DNA of 64,000 nucleotides from Maribacter sp. PR1 (GCF_028464145.1 NZ_JAQPCG010000001.1:1-64000), one strand, 5' to 3'. Counted from the stretch's first letter, positions 1-8,287 are shown. Notes: generated by a model not told the origin, from the letters alone. Numbers and translations: made by a program.

Positions 1-75
1 CAAAACAACGTGGGTGATTCAAGAAATTGGAATCACATCTTTATAGCAAGTGGCCGAGTTTATTATAATTTATAA
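1..75 (+). CDS. Possible C-terminal tail of a gene entering from the left
   Basis: Frame 1 is open from the first base to a TAA at 73-75, giving 24 residues that end SGRVYYNL. The composition is protein-like (polar then aromatic), but nothing in so short a piece identifies a family. It may be the end of an upstream gene, or chance. Confidence 0.25.
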   Translation, partial: QNNVGDSRNWNHIFIASGRVYYNL

Positions 76-220
76 TCATACAGATGCTGGTGAACCCTAA
101 TAAAAAAGGTGTATCACAAATAGGATGCGGAGCAAGTTATATTAAAAAAAAGGTGGTTTAAGGCAAAAAGAAAATATTAATTAACTTTAGAGAACTGGAC
201 TAGGGCTTTTCATAGGATGC

Positions 221-233
221 ATTGTTCTCGGCA
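221..233. repeat. Left arm of a 13-bp inverted repeat
   Basis: The sequence attgttctcggca is the exact reverse complement of tgccgagaacaat at 878-890. The two arms bracket the small orphan gene at 309-716 and its leader, about 645 bp apart. The flanks also show partial similarity (gtac and ggta on the outer sides). This could be the terminal repeats of a small mobile cassette or recombination sites; no recombinase is seen nearby. Confidence 0.5.
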
Positions 234-308
234 GTACAATTTTAGTAATTATAAATTATAATTAAATGAAGTTCTTTAAAAATGATAAACAAGAAATAAG
301 GTTTCTAC

Positions 309-716
309 TTATTGGAACCATAATTGCCATAACCATATACCTAACTCTTTTAACGCTAAGACAACTGCAATGAAAAACCCAACCCTTGCAAACCATTTAG
401 TTTTTGGAAGCTCTTTTAAGGTCTCTTTTGCCAGTTTTAGGTCTATTCTGGACTTTTCTTTTTCAAATCTTTCATTTTCATCCTTGTTTGATTTGTATTC
501 TGTCCAATTACTGTTTTCAATTAAGTCTATTCCCTTATTCGTTATTTTATACATTGAATTTTTATGGGATTCTATTATTCCCTCTCCTTCTAGGTATATA
601 ACCGCTTTTTTATATAAAAAATATTCTTCTCTATAATCAAAACTAGCAGAGCCTTTTTCTGAAATAAACCCAGTTTTATTAAAGTCAGAAAGTAATTTCT
701 CTATCCATTCATCCAT
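309..716 (-). CDS. Orphan small protein: winged-helix-like N-terminus plus C-terminal membrane segment
   Basis: The protein is 135 aa from the ATG at 716. The frame extends to a TTG at 734, but that codon lies in a strong hairpin (732-748), so the ATG is preferred. The first ~70 residues look like a winged helix (YKKAVIYLEGEGIIES followed by YKITNKGIDLIE, the helix-turn-wing pattern of small DNA-binding domains). A charged coil follows, then one hydrophobic segment near the C-terminus (WFARVGFFIAVVLALKEL) that should anchor it in the inner membrane. No named family is recognised. It sits alone between an inverted 13-bp repeat, with a long structured leader and no operon partners, which suggests accessory DNA. 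It could be a membrane-tethered regulator or part of a defence or toxin module; neither is shown by the sequence. Confidence 0.6.
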   Translation of the reverse strand: MDEWIEKLLSDFNKTGFISEKGSASFDYREEYFLYKKAVIYLEGEGIIESHKNSMYKITNKGIDLIENSNWTEYKSNKDENERFEKEKSRIDLKLAKETLKELPKTKWFARVGFFIAVVLALKELGIWLWQLWFQ

Positions 717-731
717 CTTAAAATATTTAGT

Positions 732-748
732 CAACTCCAGCGGAGTTG
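732..748 (-). promoter_or_regulatory. Leader hairpin upstream of the orphan gene
   Basis: A perfect 7-bp stem (caactcc / ggagttg) with a 3-nt loop lies 15 bases upstream of the ATG at 716 and buries the alternative TTG at 734. It may limit translation or stabilise the mRNA. On the + strand the hairpin is followed by a T-run at 756-762, so it could also act as a terminator for transcription from the left. Confidence 0.4.
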
Positions 749-780
749 CAAGGGCTTTTTTTATTCAATATCCGCGAGCC

Positions 781-887
781 GTTCTCGTCAACGGTAAAAG
801 CGTTGAAACGATAGTTTCCTTTTACCTACGAAACCGATACTTGGCGATTGAAATGAACCAAGTTGAGGTTGAGGTATTGCCGAGAAC
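781..887. other. Multi-hairpin structured element
   Basis: Nested complementarity fills this stretch. gttctcg (781-787) pairs with cgagaac (881-887). Inside lie ggtaaaag/cttttacc (793-800, 819-826), enclosing gaaac/gtttc (805-809, 814-818) around a GATA loop. A second hairpin is acttgg/ccaagt (839-844, 858-863). The closing stem overlaps the right inverted repeat (878-890). The layout, an outer stem holding two hairpins, could be a structured 5' leader of the orphan gene, a small RNA, or a folded recombination site. Confidence 0.4.
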
Positions 888-890
888 AAT
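878..890. repeat. Right arm of the 13-bp inverted repeat
   Basis: tgccgagaacaat here is the exact reverse complement of 221-233. It also forms part of the closing stem of the structured element at 781-887. Confidence 0.5.
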
Positions 891-1200
891 TGTATACATT
901 AACAATTTACTATATTTCTATTTTAGAGGCAATTTAGTAAACTGAGACTAAACCTTATAGTTTATTATATCTAAGCTTGATTTAAAAGCTAAATATACAC
1001 TTACAAACGACTTTTTCGCGATAATATTAATTACATATCATATGGAACTGAAAGTCAATTCGATCTCATTGCTATAAATAAAAAGAGCTATAGACTTTAT
1101 CGTAGGGTTTGCCTTTTTTAATTTTCGGCACGGGATGCAAAAGAAGTTTACCTAGCAAACAACCCTGCATTGAATGGGAGGAAATTCCAATAAAAAGGGA
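891..1200. other. AT-rich intergenic stretch with no gene
   Basis: No frame on either strand holds a convincing coding region. Apart from A/T runs I see no repeat or site that I can name. It follows the right inverted repeat and precedes the terminator-like hairpin at 1201-1232. Confidence 0.5.
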
Positions 1201-1232
1201 AAACCTTGCCAAATCTAAGATTCGCAAGGTTT
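1201..1232. terminator. Terminator-like hairpin
   Basis: A 9-bp stem (aaaccttgc / gcaaggttt) has a 14-nt loop. On the minus strand it is followed by a T-rich tract, so it could end transcription from yceI and the remnant at 1314-1454. Confidence 0.4.
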
Positions 1233-1313
1233 CGTTGTTTTGGACTAGCATTTAAAATGGTTTAATGTCAATTGTCAACTAGGCACTCTATTTTCTTTAT
1301 TGTAGACGATTAA

Positions 1314-1454
1314 CTATATCTTTAATCCAAATACCCCACAATGAACATTAAGAATTAAATCATCACCCCAAGAGGTTTGACCAGGGATTGATTTCCATTT
1401 AATGTAAAGATGGAGAATATTTAAATCGTAGTTTGCAATACCATTAGTCCAACT
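1314..1454 (-). pseudogene. Possible remnant of a C-terminal coding region
   Basis: Right after the yceI stop, a minus-strand frame is open for 46 codons and ends with TAG at 1316-1314. The peptide looks coded, not random: it has alternating hydrophobics, several Trp and Gly, segments such as NILHLYIKWKSIPGQ and the ending NVHCGVFGLKI. There is no start codon in place and a TAA lies immediately upstream in frame. I do not recognise the family. It may be the tail of a gene displaced or deleted when this region was rearranged, or chance. Confidence 0.3.
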
Positions 1455-1473
1455 TTAGTTAATATCGACCACT

Positions 1474-1992
1474 TTATTGCTTAATAAACTGGGCATCGAT
1501 AACCATTTTGACTTGATCGGACACTACGACATTTCCAGCTTCCGTTACGGCACTCCATGTTAGATTAAAATCTTTTCTATTAATCTTTCCACTAATTTCA
1601 AATCCAGCTTTGGTCTGACCATAAGGATCTACTGCGATACCATTAAAATCAACATCCAAAGTTACTTCCTTGGTTACGTCACGTATGGTTAAATCACCAA
1701 TAATTTTGTCATCGGTGAACGACTTTGAAGTGAAGGCCATCTTAGGGTATTCATCCGCTTTAAAAAAATCTTCGGACATAAGATGGGCGTCCCTATCCTT
1801 ATTTTTGGTATTAATGGAACCTATACCGATTTCAACCGATAGTGAAGCATTTTCGAATTTGTCATTCTCGGTATCGATGGTGGCTTCAAATTCTTCAAAA
1901 TGGCCGGTAACCCTAGAAATCATCATGTGCTTCACCTTAAAACTTACTTCCGAGTGCGTTGGGTCAATGACCCACTTATTTGTTTTTTCCAT
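1474..1992 (-). CDS. YceI family protein
   Basis: The 172-aa product matches YceI proteins over its whole length. It opens with the WVIDPTHSEVSFKVKHM signature, has the GHFEEFEATID segment, and ends with the DFNLTW...SDQVKMVIDAQF strand pairs. YceI folds as a lipocalin-like barrel that binds long isoprenoid or amphipathic ligands. There is no signal peptide, so this copy is predicted to be cytoplasmic, unlike the exported E. coli YceI. The ATG start lies about 50 bases downstream of a 20-bp palindrome that covers a TAnnTTTG -7 box, which implies repression by a dimeric regulator. A MarR-type repressor would be usual, but none lies in this window. The gene appears monocistronic. Confidence 0.9.
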   Translation of the reverse strand: MEKTNKWVIDPTHSEVSFKVKHMMISRVTGHFEEFEATIDTENDKFENASLSVEIGIGSINTKNKDRDAHLMSEDFFKADEYPKMAFTSKSFTDDKIIGDLTIRDVTKEVTLDVDFNGIAVDPYGQTKAGFEISGKINRKDFNLTWSAVTEAGNVVVSDQVKMVIDAQFIKQ

Positions 1993-2041
1993 TGTAATTA
2001 ATATTTGATTATTAAACTTTATTTATTTTAATGTCTATACA

Positions 2042-2061
2042 ACATTTGTATATACAAATGT
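2042..2061 (-). promoter_or_regulatory. Perfect 20-bp palindromic operator over the yceI promoter
   Basis: acatttgtat|atacaaatgt is a perfect inverted repeat without spacer. The minus-strand TACATTTG (2062-2055) matches the Bacteroidota -7 consensus TAnnTTTG and lies almost wholly inside it. A repressor bound here would block the promoter directly. Operators of this length and symmetry are typical of MarR/OhrR-class dimers; the regulator itself is not in the window. Confidence 0.65.
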
Positions 2062-2393
2062 AATACATAGTACTTGAATATTTCAGTCTCAAAAACACAA
2101 CTTTTTGTTAAAATTGAAATATAGGTTTTATGGTTTTCCGATACGAACCAACGCGGTACCCAAGAGATTGTTTTGCGTTAGCGTGGAGATACAAACATCT
2201 TTAGGATGTACATATACTATTTAGACAAAGCTATTCCATATCATGATTTGCCTATAGATAGCGCAACTACAGCATTATTTTCAAATCGCCCTCATGAAGT
2301 TAGTATTCGAAAATTCTATAGGAGGTGAAGGAGCCCTATAATTTTTGGCCTGGAGAACCTTTCGAACTTACGTTTCTCATTTTGTAATTCGCT

Positions 2394-2570
2394 TTACAAA
2401 CTTAAGCCCGAATTCTTACTGATACTTGTGGTAGAAGCTTTTAGTATCTCACAAAAACGTTCGTAATATTTGACAGTATCCGGGTCATTGAACCCATTAA
2501 AAAATTGGTAGAAATATTGCCTTATATGGGCTTGTCCGTTATATCGACATATACTATGTCGTTCCGAACC
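2394..2570 (-). pseudogene. Possible gene remnant upstream of yceI
   Basis: A minus-strand frame of 58 codons ends at TAA (2396-2394) and reads like protein: QAHIRQYFYQFFNGFNDP followed by TVKYYERFCEILKAS. An in-frame TAA just upstream and the lack of an ATG argue against an intact gene. The helical, aromatic-rich character would fit the C-terminal part of a regulator or enzyme, but I cannot place it in a family. It lies between yceI and the DsrE-like gene, where a regulator gene would be expected. Confidence 0.3.
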
Positions 2571-2611
2571 TTATCCTAAACAACATAAATTGTGACCATA
2601 TCACAACCCAT

Positions 2612-3052
2612 TTAGTACGTCAAAGTATTATATCCTTTGGCCTGCAATTGAAGCATCCGTACCGAGGCGGTTGGAGTGATGTCCAAACCGTCAAAAAGGG
2701 ATTCTGCTTCCACACCCAGTTTTTCCATGGCTACACTACAGACGCTTACCTTAACCTTTCCCTTATATTTTTGAAAAAATTGTTCCAATTCCGATTCTTT
2801 AGTCAATTGTTTAACGACCATACCTTTTACCACAATTTCATAGTTATCAATTTGAACGCCGTTTTCGAGAAGTAAGTCATACATACTCAATACCCCTTTA
2901 AAATGGCGTTCCGTAGTAAGAACAAAAGCATAGTTGGGTGTTGTTTGTAAGTCTGCAACAGTTTGCTTGTCTAGTTTTTTCTGGCCGTTTACGTCTGGAT
3001 TGGAAAGGAAAAGTGCTACAGTAAACAAAAGAAGAGATAAAATACGTTTCAT
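2612..3052 (-). CDS. Exported DsrE/DsrF-like family protein
   Basis: The 146-aa protein starts with a Sec signal peptide (to about residue 23, ending VNGQ). The mature part has the DsrE fold pattern: a first strand (YAFVLTTERHFKGVLSMYDL), a middle strand (NYEIVVKGMVVKQLT), a helix, and a strand ending in a Cys (KVKVSVCSVAMEKLGV, Cys105). It closes with an ASVRMLQLQAKGYNTLTY helix and strand. In the DsrE family that Cys position can carry persulfide sulfur, and exported members are common in Bacteroidota. The role here is inferred only: periplasmic sulfur or thiol chemistry. It may relate to the nearby yceI, since the two families often lie close together in flavobacteria. Confidence 0.75.
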   Translation of the reverse strand: MKRILSLLLFTVALFLSNPDVNGQKKLDKQTVADLQTTPNYAFVLTTERHFKGVLSMYDLLLENGVQIDNYEIVVKGMVVKQLTKESELEQFFQKYKGKVKVSVCSVAMEKLGVEAESLFDGLDITPTASVRMLQLQAKGYNTLTY

Positions 3053-3143
3053 AATCTATTAATTTGATTTCAATGTTGTTCCTTAAATGTACTAAGAATA
3101 AAAGTTTGATTACATGATTATTCTCATAGCACTTTATAATAGA

Positions 3144-3173
3144 AAAAGCCAGGTTTTGTAAAACCTGGCTTTT
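3144..3173. terminator. Strong terminator of the arabinose operon
   Basis: A 14-bp perfect stem (aaaagccaggtttt / aaaacctggctttt) with a minimal loop has T-runs on both strands, so it works in both directions. It lies about 40 bp beyond the stop of the symporter gene, the last gene of the arabinose operon. Confidence 0.85.
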
Positions 3174-3214
3174 AATTACTTTTTCTGGATTTTAACTAGT
3201 CCAAAAGTTATAAC

Positions 3215-4834
3215 TTATTTTCCATTGAAAAATATCATAATACCGACTACTACTGCTAAAACCAATATGGAGATAACAATATCCTTCCAGTTGTAACTAT
3301 TCTTATTTTTACTTTTTTCTTCTTCGCTTATGGTTCCAAAGGTTAAGTTGGCCACCTGCTCTGCTGATGGTGCCGGAGCAAAAAGACTGGTCACTACTGC
3401 AAATACAACACATACCAAAAAGAACCAGGCTCCAAAGGTCAAAAAGTTCATGCTGCCCATTTTGTACAAAAATCCATCCGGATTCAAATCGCCTTTAATC
3501 AATTCCAAAACTATTCGGATGGCAGCAACAATGATACCCATAATCAATGTGGCAAAAGCTCCTAAACCATTAATTCGCTTGTGGAAAATACCCAAAAGAA
3601 ATACAGCGGTTATTGGAGGCGCGATATAGGATTGAACGCTTTGCAAATATTCATAAAGCACCCCGGAAATATTCGCCATGATAGGAATCCAAATAATACC
3701 GATAAAAACCACTACTACAGTCGCCAACTGACCCGTACGCACCAATTTCTTTTCTGGAGTATTGGGTCTTAATTTTTTATAAATATCTACAGTAAACAAT
3801 GTGGATACCGAATTAAATACCGAGGCCAATGAACTCATCAAGGCTGCCAATAGACCAGCAGCTACGAGACCTCGCAAACCGGACGGCAACACATTACTCA
3901 TCAATACGGGAAATGCTTCATCAGGGGAGTCCCAATGTAGTTCCCCCTTCATTTTTAAGGCCAGAGCAATGACCCCGGGAATTAAAAAGAGGAATACGGG
4001 CATAAGTTTCATAACGGCCCCAAAAATGGTTCCCCTTCTACCTTCTTTTATATTTTTTGCGGTCAATGCCCTTTGCACAATATATTGGTCCGTACACCAA
4101 TACCAAATTCCCACGATGGTACTGGAAATCACCAAGGAAGGCCAAGGAAAATCCGGATCACTAGGTGGTCTCCACATATTCAGATATTCCGGCTTAACAG
4201 TTTCTACCAAACTGCCCCATCCCCCAACTTTTTCAAGACCTAAATAGGTAAGAACTCCGGCACCAATTACCAGGAGAACGGCCTGTAAGGTTTCCGTATA
4301 AACTACGGCTCGCATTCCACCTAGAACGGTATAAATACCTGTTAATATTACCGTGGCGATAGCTCCTGTCCAGAAGTCGATGCCCAATAAGGCGGAAACT
4401 ACGACCCCACCCGCATAAATGGTTACGGATATTTTGGTCAATACATAGGCCACAATGGAAAAGATGGACAATACCCAACGAGAGCGGGCGTCAAACCGTT
4501 TTTCCAAAAACTCGGGCATTGTAAACACCCCACTACGTGCATAAAAAGGTAAAAACACCCATCCTAAAATCAATACGATCCAAGCATGGATTTCATATAT
4601 CAACATGGGGAGCTTATCGCTGGCCCCAGCCCCTGCAAGCCCCACGACATGTTCCGAACCAATGTTGGATGCAAATATGGAAGCACCCACTACAAACCAA
4701 CCTACATTACGGCCGGCCAAAAAATAATCTTCCGTGTTGTCCTCCTTTTTTCTGATGACCCACACGGCGATTCCTAGTAGGATCAGAAAATAGAATACAA
4801 TAGCTACCCAGTCAAAAGTATCAAGTGTTTGCAT
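3215..4834 (-). CDS. Sodium/sugar symporter, SSS family
   Basis: The protein has 539 aa and about 13-14 predicted membrane segments, the usual size for SglT-like sodium/glucose symporters. Visible signatures are DYFLAGRNVGWFVVGASIFASN (residues ~37-58), GSEHVVGLAGAGA (59-71) and the SSS motif around WCTDQYIVQRALTAKNIKEG (~245-263). As the last gene of the arabinose operon, 23 bp after the epimerase gene, it most likely imports L-arabinose with Na+ across the inner membrane. The substrate is inferred from context, because SSS members carry many sugars. The start is ATG. The C-terminus ends in one more hydrophobic segment (IVISILVLAVVVGIMIFF). Confidence 0.9.
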   Translation of the reverse strand: MQTLDTFDWVAIVFYFLILLGIAVWVIRKKEDNTEDYFLAGRNVGWFVVGASIFASNIGSEHVVGLAGAGASDKLPMLIYEIHAWIVLILGWVFLPFYARSGVFTMPEFLEKRFDARSRWVLSIFSIVAYVLTKISVTIYAGGVVVSALLGIDFWTGAIATVILTGIYTVLGGMRAVVYTETLQAVLLVIGAGVLTYLGLEKVGGWGSLVETVKPEYLNMWRPPSDPDFPWPSLVISSTIVGIWYWCTDQYIVQRALTAKNIKEGRRGTIFGAVMKLMPVFLFLIPGVIALALKMKGELHWDSPDEAFPVLMSNVLPSGLRGLVAAGLLAALMSSLASVFNSVSTLFTVDIYKKLRPNTPEKKLVRTGQLATVVVVFIGIIWIPIMANISGVLYEYLQSVQSYIAPPITAVFLLGIFHKRINGLGAFATLIMGIIVAAIRIVLELIKGDLNPDGFLYKMGSMNFLTFGAWFFLVCVVFAVVTSLFAPAPSAEQVANLTFGTISEEEKSKNKNSYNWKDIVISILVLAVVVGIMIFFNGK

Positions 4835-4857
4835 AATTAATTGGTTTAGTTTTGCCG

Positions 4858-6042
4858 TTATTTGGTGGTTAATTTAAATGTTGTTTTCGTAGCATATTTC
4901 TCCCCGGGGTTTAAAACCACTGCAGGGAATTCTTCTTGATTTGGAGAATCGGGATAGTGTTGGGTCTCCAAACAAAGCCCGCTTCGCTTTGCATATGTTC
5001 CATTATTTGGTGCCGGAAGCGTCCCGTCCAAGAAATTTCCTGTATAGAATTGAATGCCCGGCTCATCCGTGGAGACCTCCAAAAACCTACCAGTTCCAGG
5101 ATGATAAGCGCTTGCCACTTTTCTAAAACCTGCCTGTTGGTCATTCAATACCCAACAGTGATCATAACCGCCTCCCAATTTTAATTGTTCGTTCTCTTCG
5201 GAAATATCCTGACCTACCGTCTTGGGTTCCCTAAAATCAAAAGGAGTTCCTTCAACCGGCCTCAACTCTCCGGTAGGAATCAGACCACTATCAACTGGTA
5301 AATATGCATCCGCATCGATTTCAACCACGTGGTCCAAAATAGTGTTGGAAAAATCTCCAGATAAATTAAAATAGGCATGCTGTGTAAGGTTCACCACGGT
5401 GGCCTTATCCGTTGTAGCTTCATAGAGCACATCCAAGGAATTATCTTCGTGAAGTGTATAGGTTACCGTGGTACTCAGGTTTCCGGGAAAGCCCTCTTCC
5501 ATGTCCTTACTTAAATATGTTAAAATCAACGAGGCAGAATTATCGCCTTCCTCGGTTTTTGCGTCCCAAACTTGCTTGTCAAAACCTTTTAAACCTCCAT
5601 GCAAGCTATTTTCCCCATTGTTTTGTGCCAAGGTGTATGCTTCTTCACCGATACTGAACTTTCCTTTGGCAATACGGTTGCCATATCTTCCGATCAATGC
5701 TCCAAAAAAAGGATTGTCCTTTTCGTATTGGACCAAATCATCAAAGCCCAAGACCACATTTTCCATATTACCTTCGCTATCCGGAGTCCTTAACGAAGTT
5801 ATACGTCCGCCATAGGTAATAATGTCAACTTCGATTCCACCAACATTTTTAAGTGAAAACATGGTCACTTTTTCACCATCCTTTGTTTCTCCGTACTCAC
5901 TTTGTGTTATCGTTACTGGTTCCATTGTTTCTTCTGGCATTTCCGTTTTATTTTTATTTTCAGTTTTCCCTTTGCAATTTACATTGATTGCAAATGCTGA
6001 TAATAGTGCGATTGTATAGCATAAGTTGATTAATCGTTTCAT
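4858..6042 (-). CDS. galM: Exported aldose 1-epimerase (mutarotase)
   Basis: The enzyme interconverts alpha and beta anomers of free aldoses. The 394-aa protein carries the GalM core: GRYGNRIAKGKF, NNGENSLHGGLKGFD, the catalytic His in LTQHAYFNLSG and the catalytic Glu in SGLCLETQHYPDSPNQ. An N-terminal hydrophobic stretch ends near Cys23 (AFAINVNC), so it is probably a periplasmic lipoprotein, although the residues before that Cys are not a classic lipobox. It sits between the symporter (23 bp) and araA (12 bp) genes, so it probably speeds anomer conversion of arabinose released by the glycosidases before uptake. Anomer preference cannot be read from the sequence. Confidence 0.9.
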   Translation of the reverse strand: MKRLINLCYTIALLSAFAINVNCKGKTENKNKTEMPEETMEPVTITQSEYGETKDGEKVTMFSLKNVGGIEVDIITYGGRITSLRTPDSEGNMENVVLGFDDLVQYEKDNPFFGALIGRYGNRIAKGKFSIGEEAYTLAQNNGENSLHGGLKGFDKQVWDAKTEEGDNSASLILTYLSKDMEEGFPGNLSTTVTYTLHEDNSLDVLYEATTDKATVVNLTQHAYFNLSGDFSNTILDHVVEIDADAYLPVDSGLIPTGELRPVEGTPFDFREPKTVGQDISEENEQLKLGGGYDHCWVLNDQQAGFRKVASAYHPGTGRFLEVSTDEPGIQFYTGNFLDGTLPAPNNGTYAKRSGLCLETQHYPDSPNQEEFPAVVLNPGEKYATKTTFKLTTK

Positions 6043-6054
6043 AGTTAAAACCTT

Positions 6055-7554
6055 TTACAAATTATTTTTAAATAAGTGAAAATATGTTTCATTGGCATTC
6101 AATTGGTCTTTTAGGTTTCTAATCGACGTATCCTTATCGATGACCACTAATTCAATTCCGGCCATTTCGGCGAAATCTTCCATAAATTCGGTCGTTAGCG
6201 CTTGAGTATAGACCGTATGATGGGCACCTCCAGCAAGAATCCATCCCGTAGCGGCCACCTCTAAATTCGGTTTTGCATCCCATAAGACCCTGGCCACTGG
6301 CAAATTAGGTAATTCTCCCATAGGTTTTACAGCCTCCACTTCATTTACGATCAATCTAAAACGGTTGCCCAAATCCACCAACGAGACATTTATCGCAGGA
6401 CCGGCAGGAGCGTTAAAAACCAAACGAACAGGATCTTCCTTACCTCCTATTCCCAATGGATGTACTTCACATGATGGTTTACCCTCTGAAATCGTAGGAC
6501 AAATTTCCAGCATATGAGACCCCATCACATATGATTTTTCCGGTGTAAAATGATACGTATAGTCTTCCATAAAGGATGTTCCACCCTCCATACCAGAGGC
6601 CATCACCTTCAATGCCCTTAGCAATGCCGATGTCTTCCAGTCCCCTTCAGCACCAAATCCGTAGCCATCCGCCATTAATCTTTGGGTGGCAATACCAGGA
6701 AGTTGTTTCAGTTCACCTAAGTTTTCAAAAGTATCGGTAAATGCTGTAAAATTTCCTTCTTCCAAAAATGATCGAAGTCCCAATTCAATTTTGGCGGCAT
6801 CTACTAATGACTGTCTTTGCTCCCCTCCTACTTTGAGTTTATCACTTAGTTCATAGGAGTCTTCATATACTTGTACCAAGGCATCAATATCTTCTTGGCT
6901 CGATTTTTCCATATGGGCAACTACATCCGAAGAATCATAGCCGTTCACAGAAAAACCAAAGCGAAACTGCGCCTCTACTTTATCACCATCTGTCACGGCC
7001 ACCTCTCGCATATTATCTCCCAAACGGGCAACTTTAAGGTTTTGGAATTCATCCCACCCTAATGCTACACGCGTCCAGTTACCTAACTTTTGTTGTACTC
7101 TATCCGTCTGCCAATGCCCTACAACTATTTTTCTGTTCTTCCTCATCCTGGTCATCATATGACCAAATTCCCGATCTCCATGGGCGGATTGATTTAAGTT
7201 CATAAAATCCATATCTATGGACTCCCAGGGAACCTGGGCATTGAACTGTGTATGAAGATGGCATAAGGGTTTGTTCAGCACACTTAATCCCTTAATCCAC
7301 ATTTTAGCGGGTGAGAACGTATGCATCCAAGTAATAATACCGATGCAATTTTTATTCGAACTTGCTTCCAAGCAAACATCTGTAATTTCTTGAGGGGTCT
7401 TTACCGTTGGTTTATAAACTATTTTAATGGGTATATGTTTGGAGGCATTTAAGCCTTTAACTACTTCCTGTGAATTTTCAGCTACCTGATTTAACGTTTC
7501 AGGTCCATATAAATGCTGGCTACCCGTTACAAACCAAATTTCCTTTTCTGCCAT
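6055..7554 (-). CDS. araA: L-arabinose isomerase
   Basis: It converts L-arabinose to L-ribulose in the cytoplasm, the first step of the pathway. The 499-aa length is standard for AraA. The four metal-binding or catalytic residues known from E. coli AraA are all present at about the expected offsets: Glu303 (GAEGDW), Glu330 ([10 protein letters not shown]), His347 (GSHMLEICP) and His446 (GGAHHTVYT). The N-terminal [13 protein letters not shown] motif is also clear. It lies 28 bp downstream of araD and 12 bp upstream of the epimerase gene, in the operon order araB-araD-araA. Confidence 0.97.
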   Translation of the reverse strand: MAEKEIWFVTGSQHLYGPETLNQVAENSQEVVKGLNASKHIPIKIVYKPTVKTPQEITDVCLEASSNKNCIGIITWMHTFSPAKMWIKGLSVLNKPLCHLHTQFNAQVPWESIDMDFMNLNQSAHGDREFGHMMTRMRKNRKIVVGHWQTDRVQQKLGNWTRVALGWDEFQNLKVARLGDNMREVAVTDGDKVEAQFRFGFSVNGYDSSDVVAHMEKSSQEDIDALVQVYEDSYELSDKLKVGGEQRQSLVDAAKIELGLRSFLEEGNFTAFTDTFENLGELKQLPGIATQRLMADGYGFGAEGDWKTSALLRALKVMASGMEGGTSFMEDYTYHFTPEKSYVMGSHMLEICPTISEGKPSCEVHPLGIGGKEDPVRLVFNAPAGPAINVSLVDLGNRFRLIVNEVEAVKPMGELPNLPVARVLWDAKPNLEVAATGWILAGGAHHTVYTQALTTEFMEDFAEMAGIELVVIDKDTSIRNLKDQLNANETYFHLFKNNL

Positions 7555-7582
7555 ATTCTTGATTATAAATTATTTTAGGTTG

Positions 7583-8284
7583 TTATTGTCCGTAGTAGGC
7601 ATTTTTGCCATGCTTACGTTCGTAATGTTTTTTTATTAAGGCATCCTTAAGCCTTGGAGCCTTAGGATTAATTTGTAAGGTTAAATAGGCCATTTGAGCC
7701 ACTGTTTCTAATACTTTACTATTGTAAACCGCCTTGGCAGCATCTTTGCCCCATGCAAAAGGCCCGTGGTTTCCAAGCAGGACCATTTCTACCACCTCCG
7801 ATGAAAGTCCACGTTCGTTAAAACAATCGATTATTTGGATTCCGGTATTGTGCTCATAGTTGCCTTCAATTAGATCATCCCTCATGGGTTCTGCGCAGGG
7901 AATATCTGCAGTTAGATGATCCGCATGCGTGGTTCCAAATACAGGAATATCCTTTTGGGCCTGTGCCCAAGCTACGGAGTACATGGCATGCGTATGTGCT
8001 ATACCGCCAATATGTTCCCAATTTTTGTACAGAAAAGCATGGGTTTTTGTATCCGATGAAGGTCTCATTTTCCCCTCGATTATGGTATTATCGTAATCCA
8101 AAATTACAATATCTTCAGGTTTCAATTTTTCATAAGCAACTCCACTAGGCTTAATGGCAAAAACCCCATTATCGCGATCTACTGCACTAACATTACCAAA
8201 GGTATAGATAACCAAACCTAAATCGTTCAGGGCCATGTTGGCCTCAAAACATTCTTGCTTGAGTGCTTGGTATTTTGAACTCAT
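7583..8284 (-). CDS. araD: L-ribulose-5-phosphate 4-epimerase
   Basis: It converts L-ribulose-5-phosphate to D-xylulose-5-phosphate, which enters the pentose phosphate pathway. The 233-aa protein is full length for the class II aldolase/AraD family. The zinc ligands His97 and His99 (GGIAHTHAMYS) and His173 (LLGNHGPFAWG) are present, as are the GNVSAVD phosphate-binding region and Tyr231 in the C-terminal AYYGQ, which matches the catalytic Tyr229 of E. coli AraD. It is separated from araB by only 3 bp, so the two are almost certainly cotranslated. Confidence 0.97.
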   Translation of the reverse strand: MSSKYQALKQECFEANMALNDLGLVIYTFGNVSAVDRDNGVFAIKPSGVAYEKLKPEDIVILDYDNTIIEGKMRPSSDTKTHAFLYKNWEHIGGIAHTHAMYSVAWAQAQKDIPVFGTTHADHLTADIPCAEPMRDDLIEGNYEHNTGIQIIDCFNERGLSSEVVEMVLLGNHGPFAWGKDAAKAVYNSKVLETVAQMAYLTLQINPKAPRLKDALIKKHYERKHGKNAYYGQ

Positions 8285-8287
8285 TTC

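Noticed and set aside
221..890. Integron attC site or cassette
   Set aside because: The hairpins do not show the GTTRRRY/RYYYAAC core boxes and no integron integrase is in the window; the weaker inverted-repeat claim is kept instead.
2206..2328. 40-codon plus-strand ORF in the yceI-DsrE gap
   Set aside because: It is short, has a poor ribosome-binding context and no recognisable motif.
4858..6042. Second arabinose-pathway regulator or SusC/SusD pair in the arabinose locus
   Set aside because: All genes between 3.2 and 14.4 kb are accounted for, and none encodes a TonB-dependent transporter or SusD-like lipoprotein.
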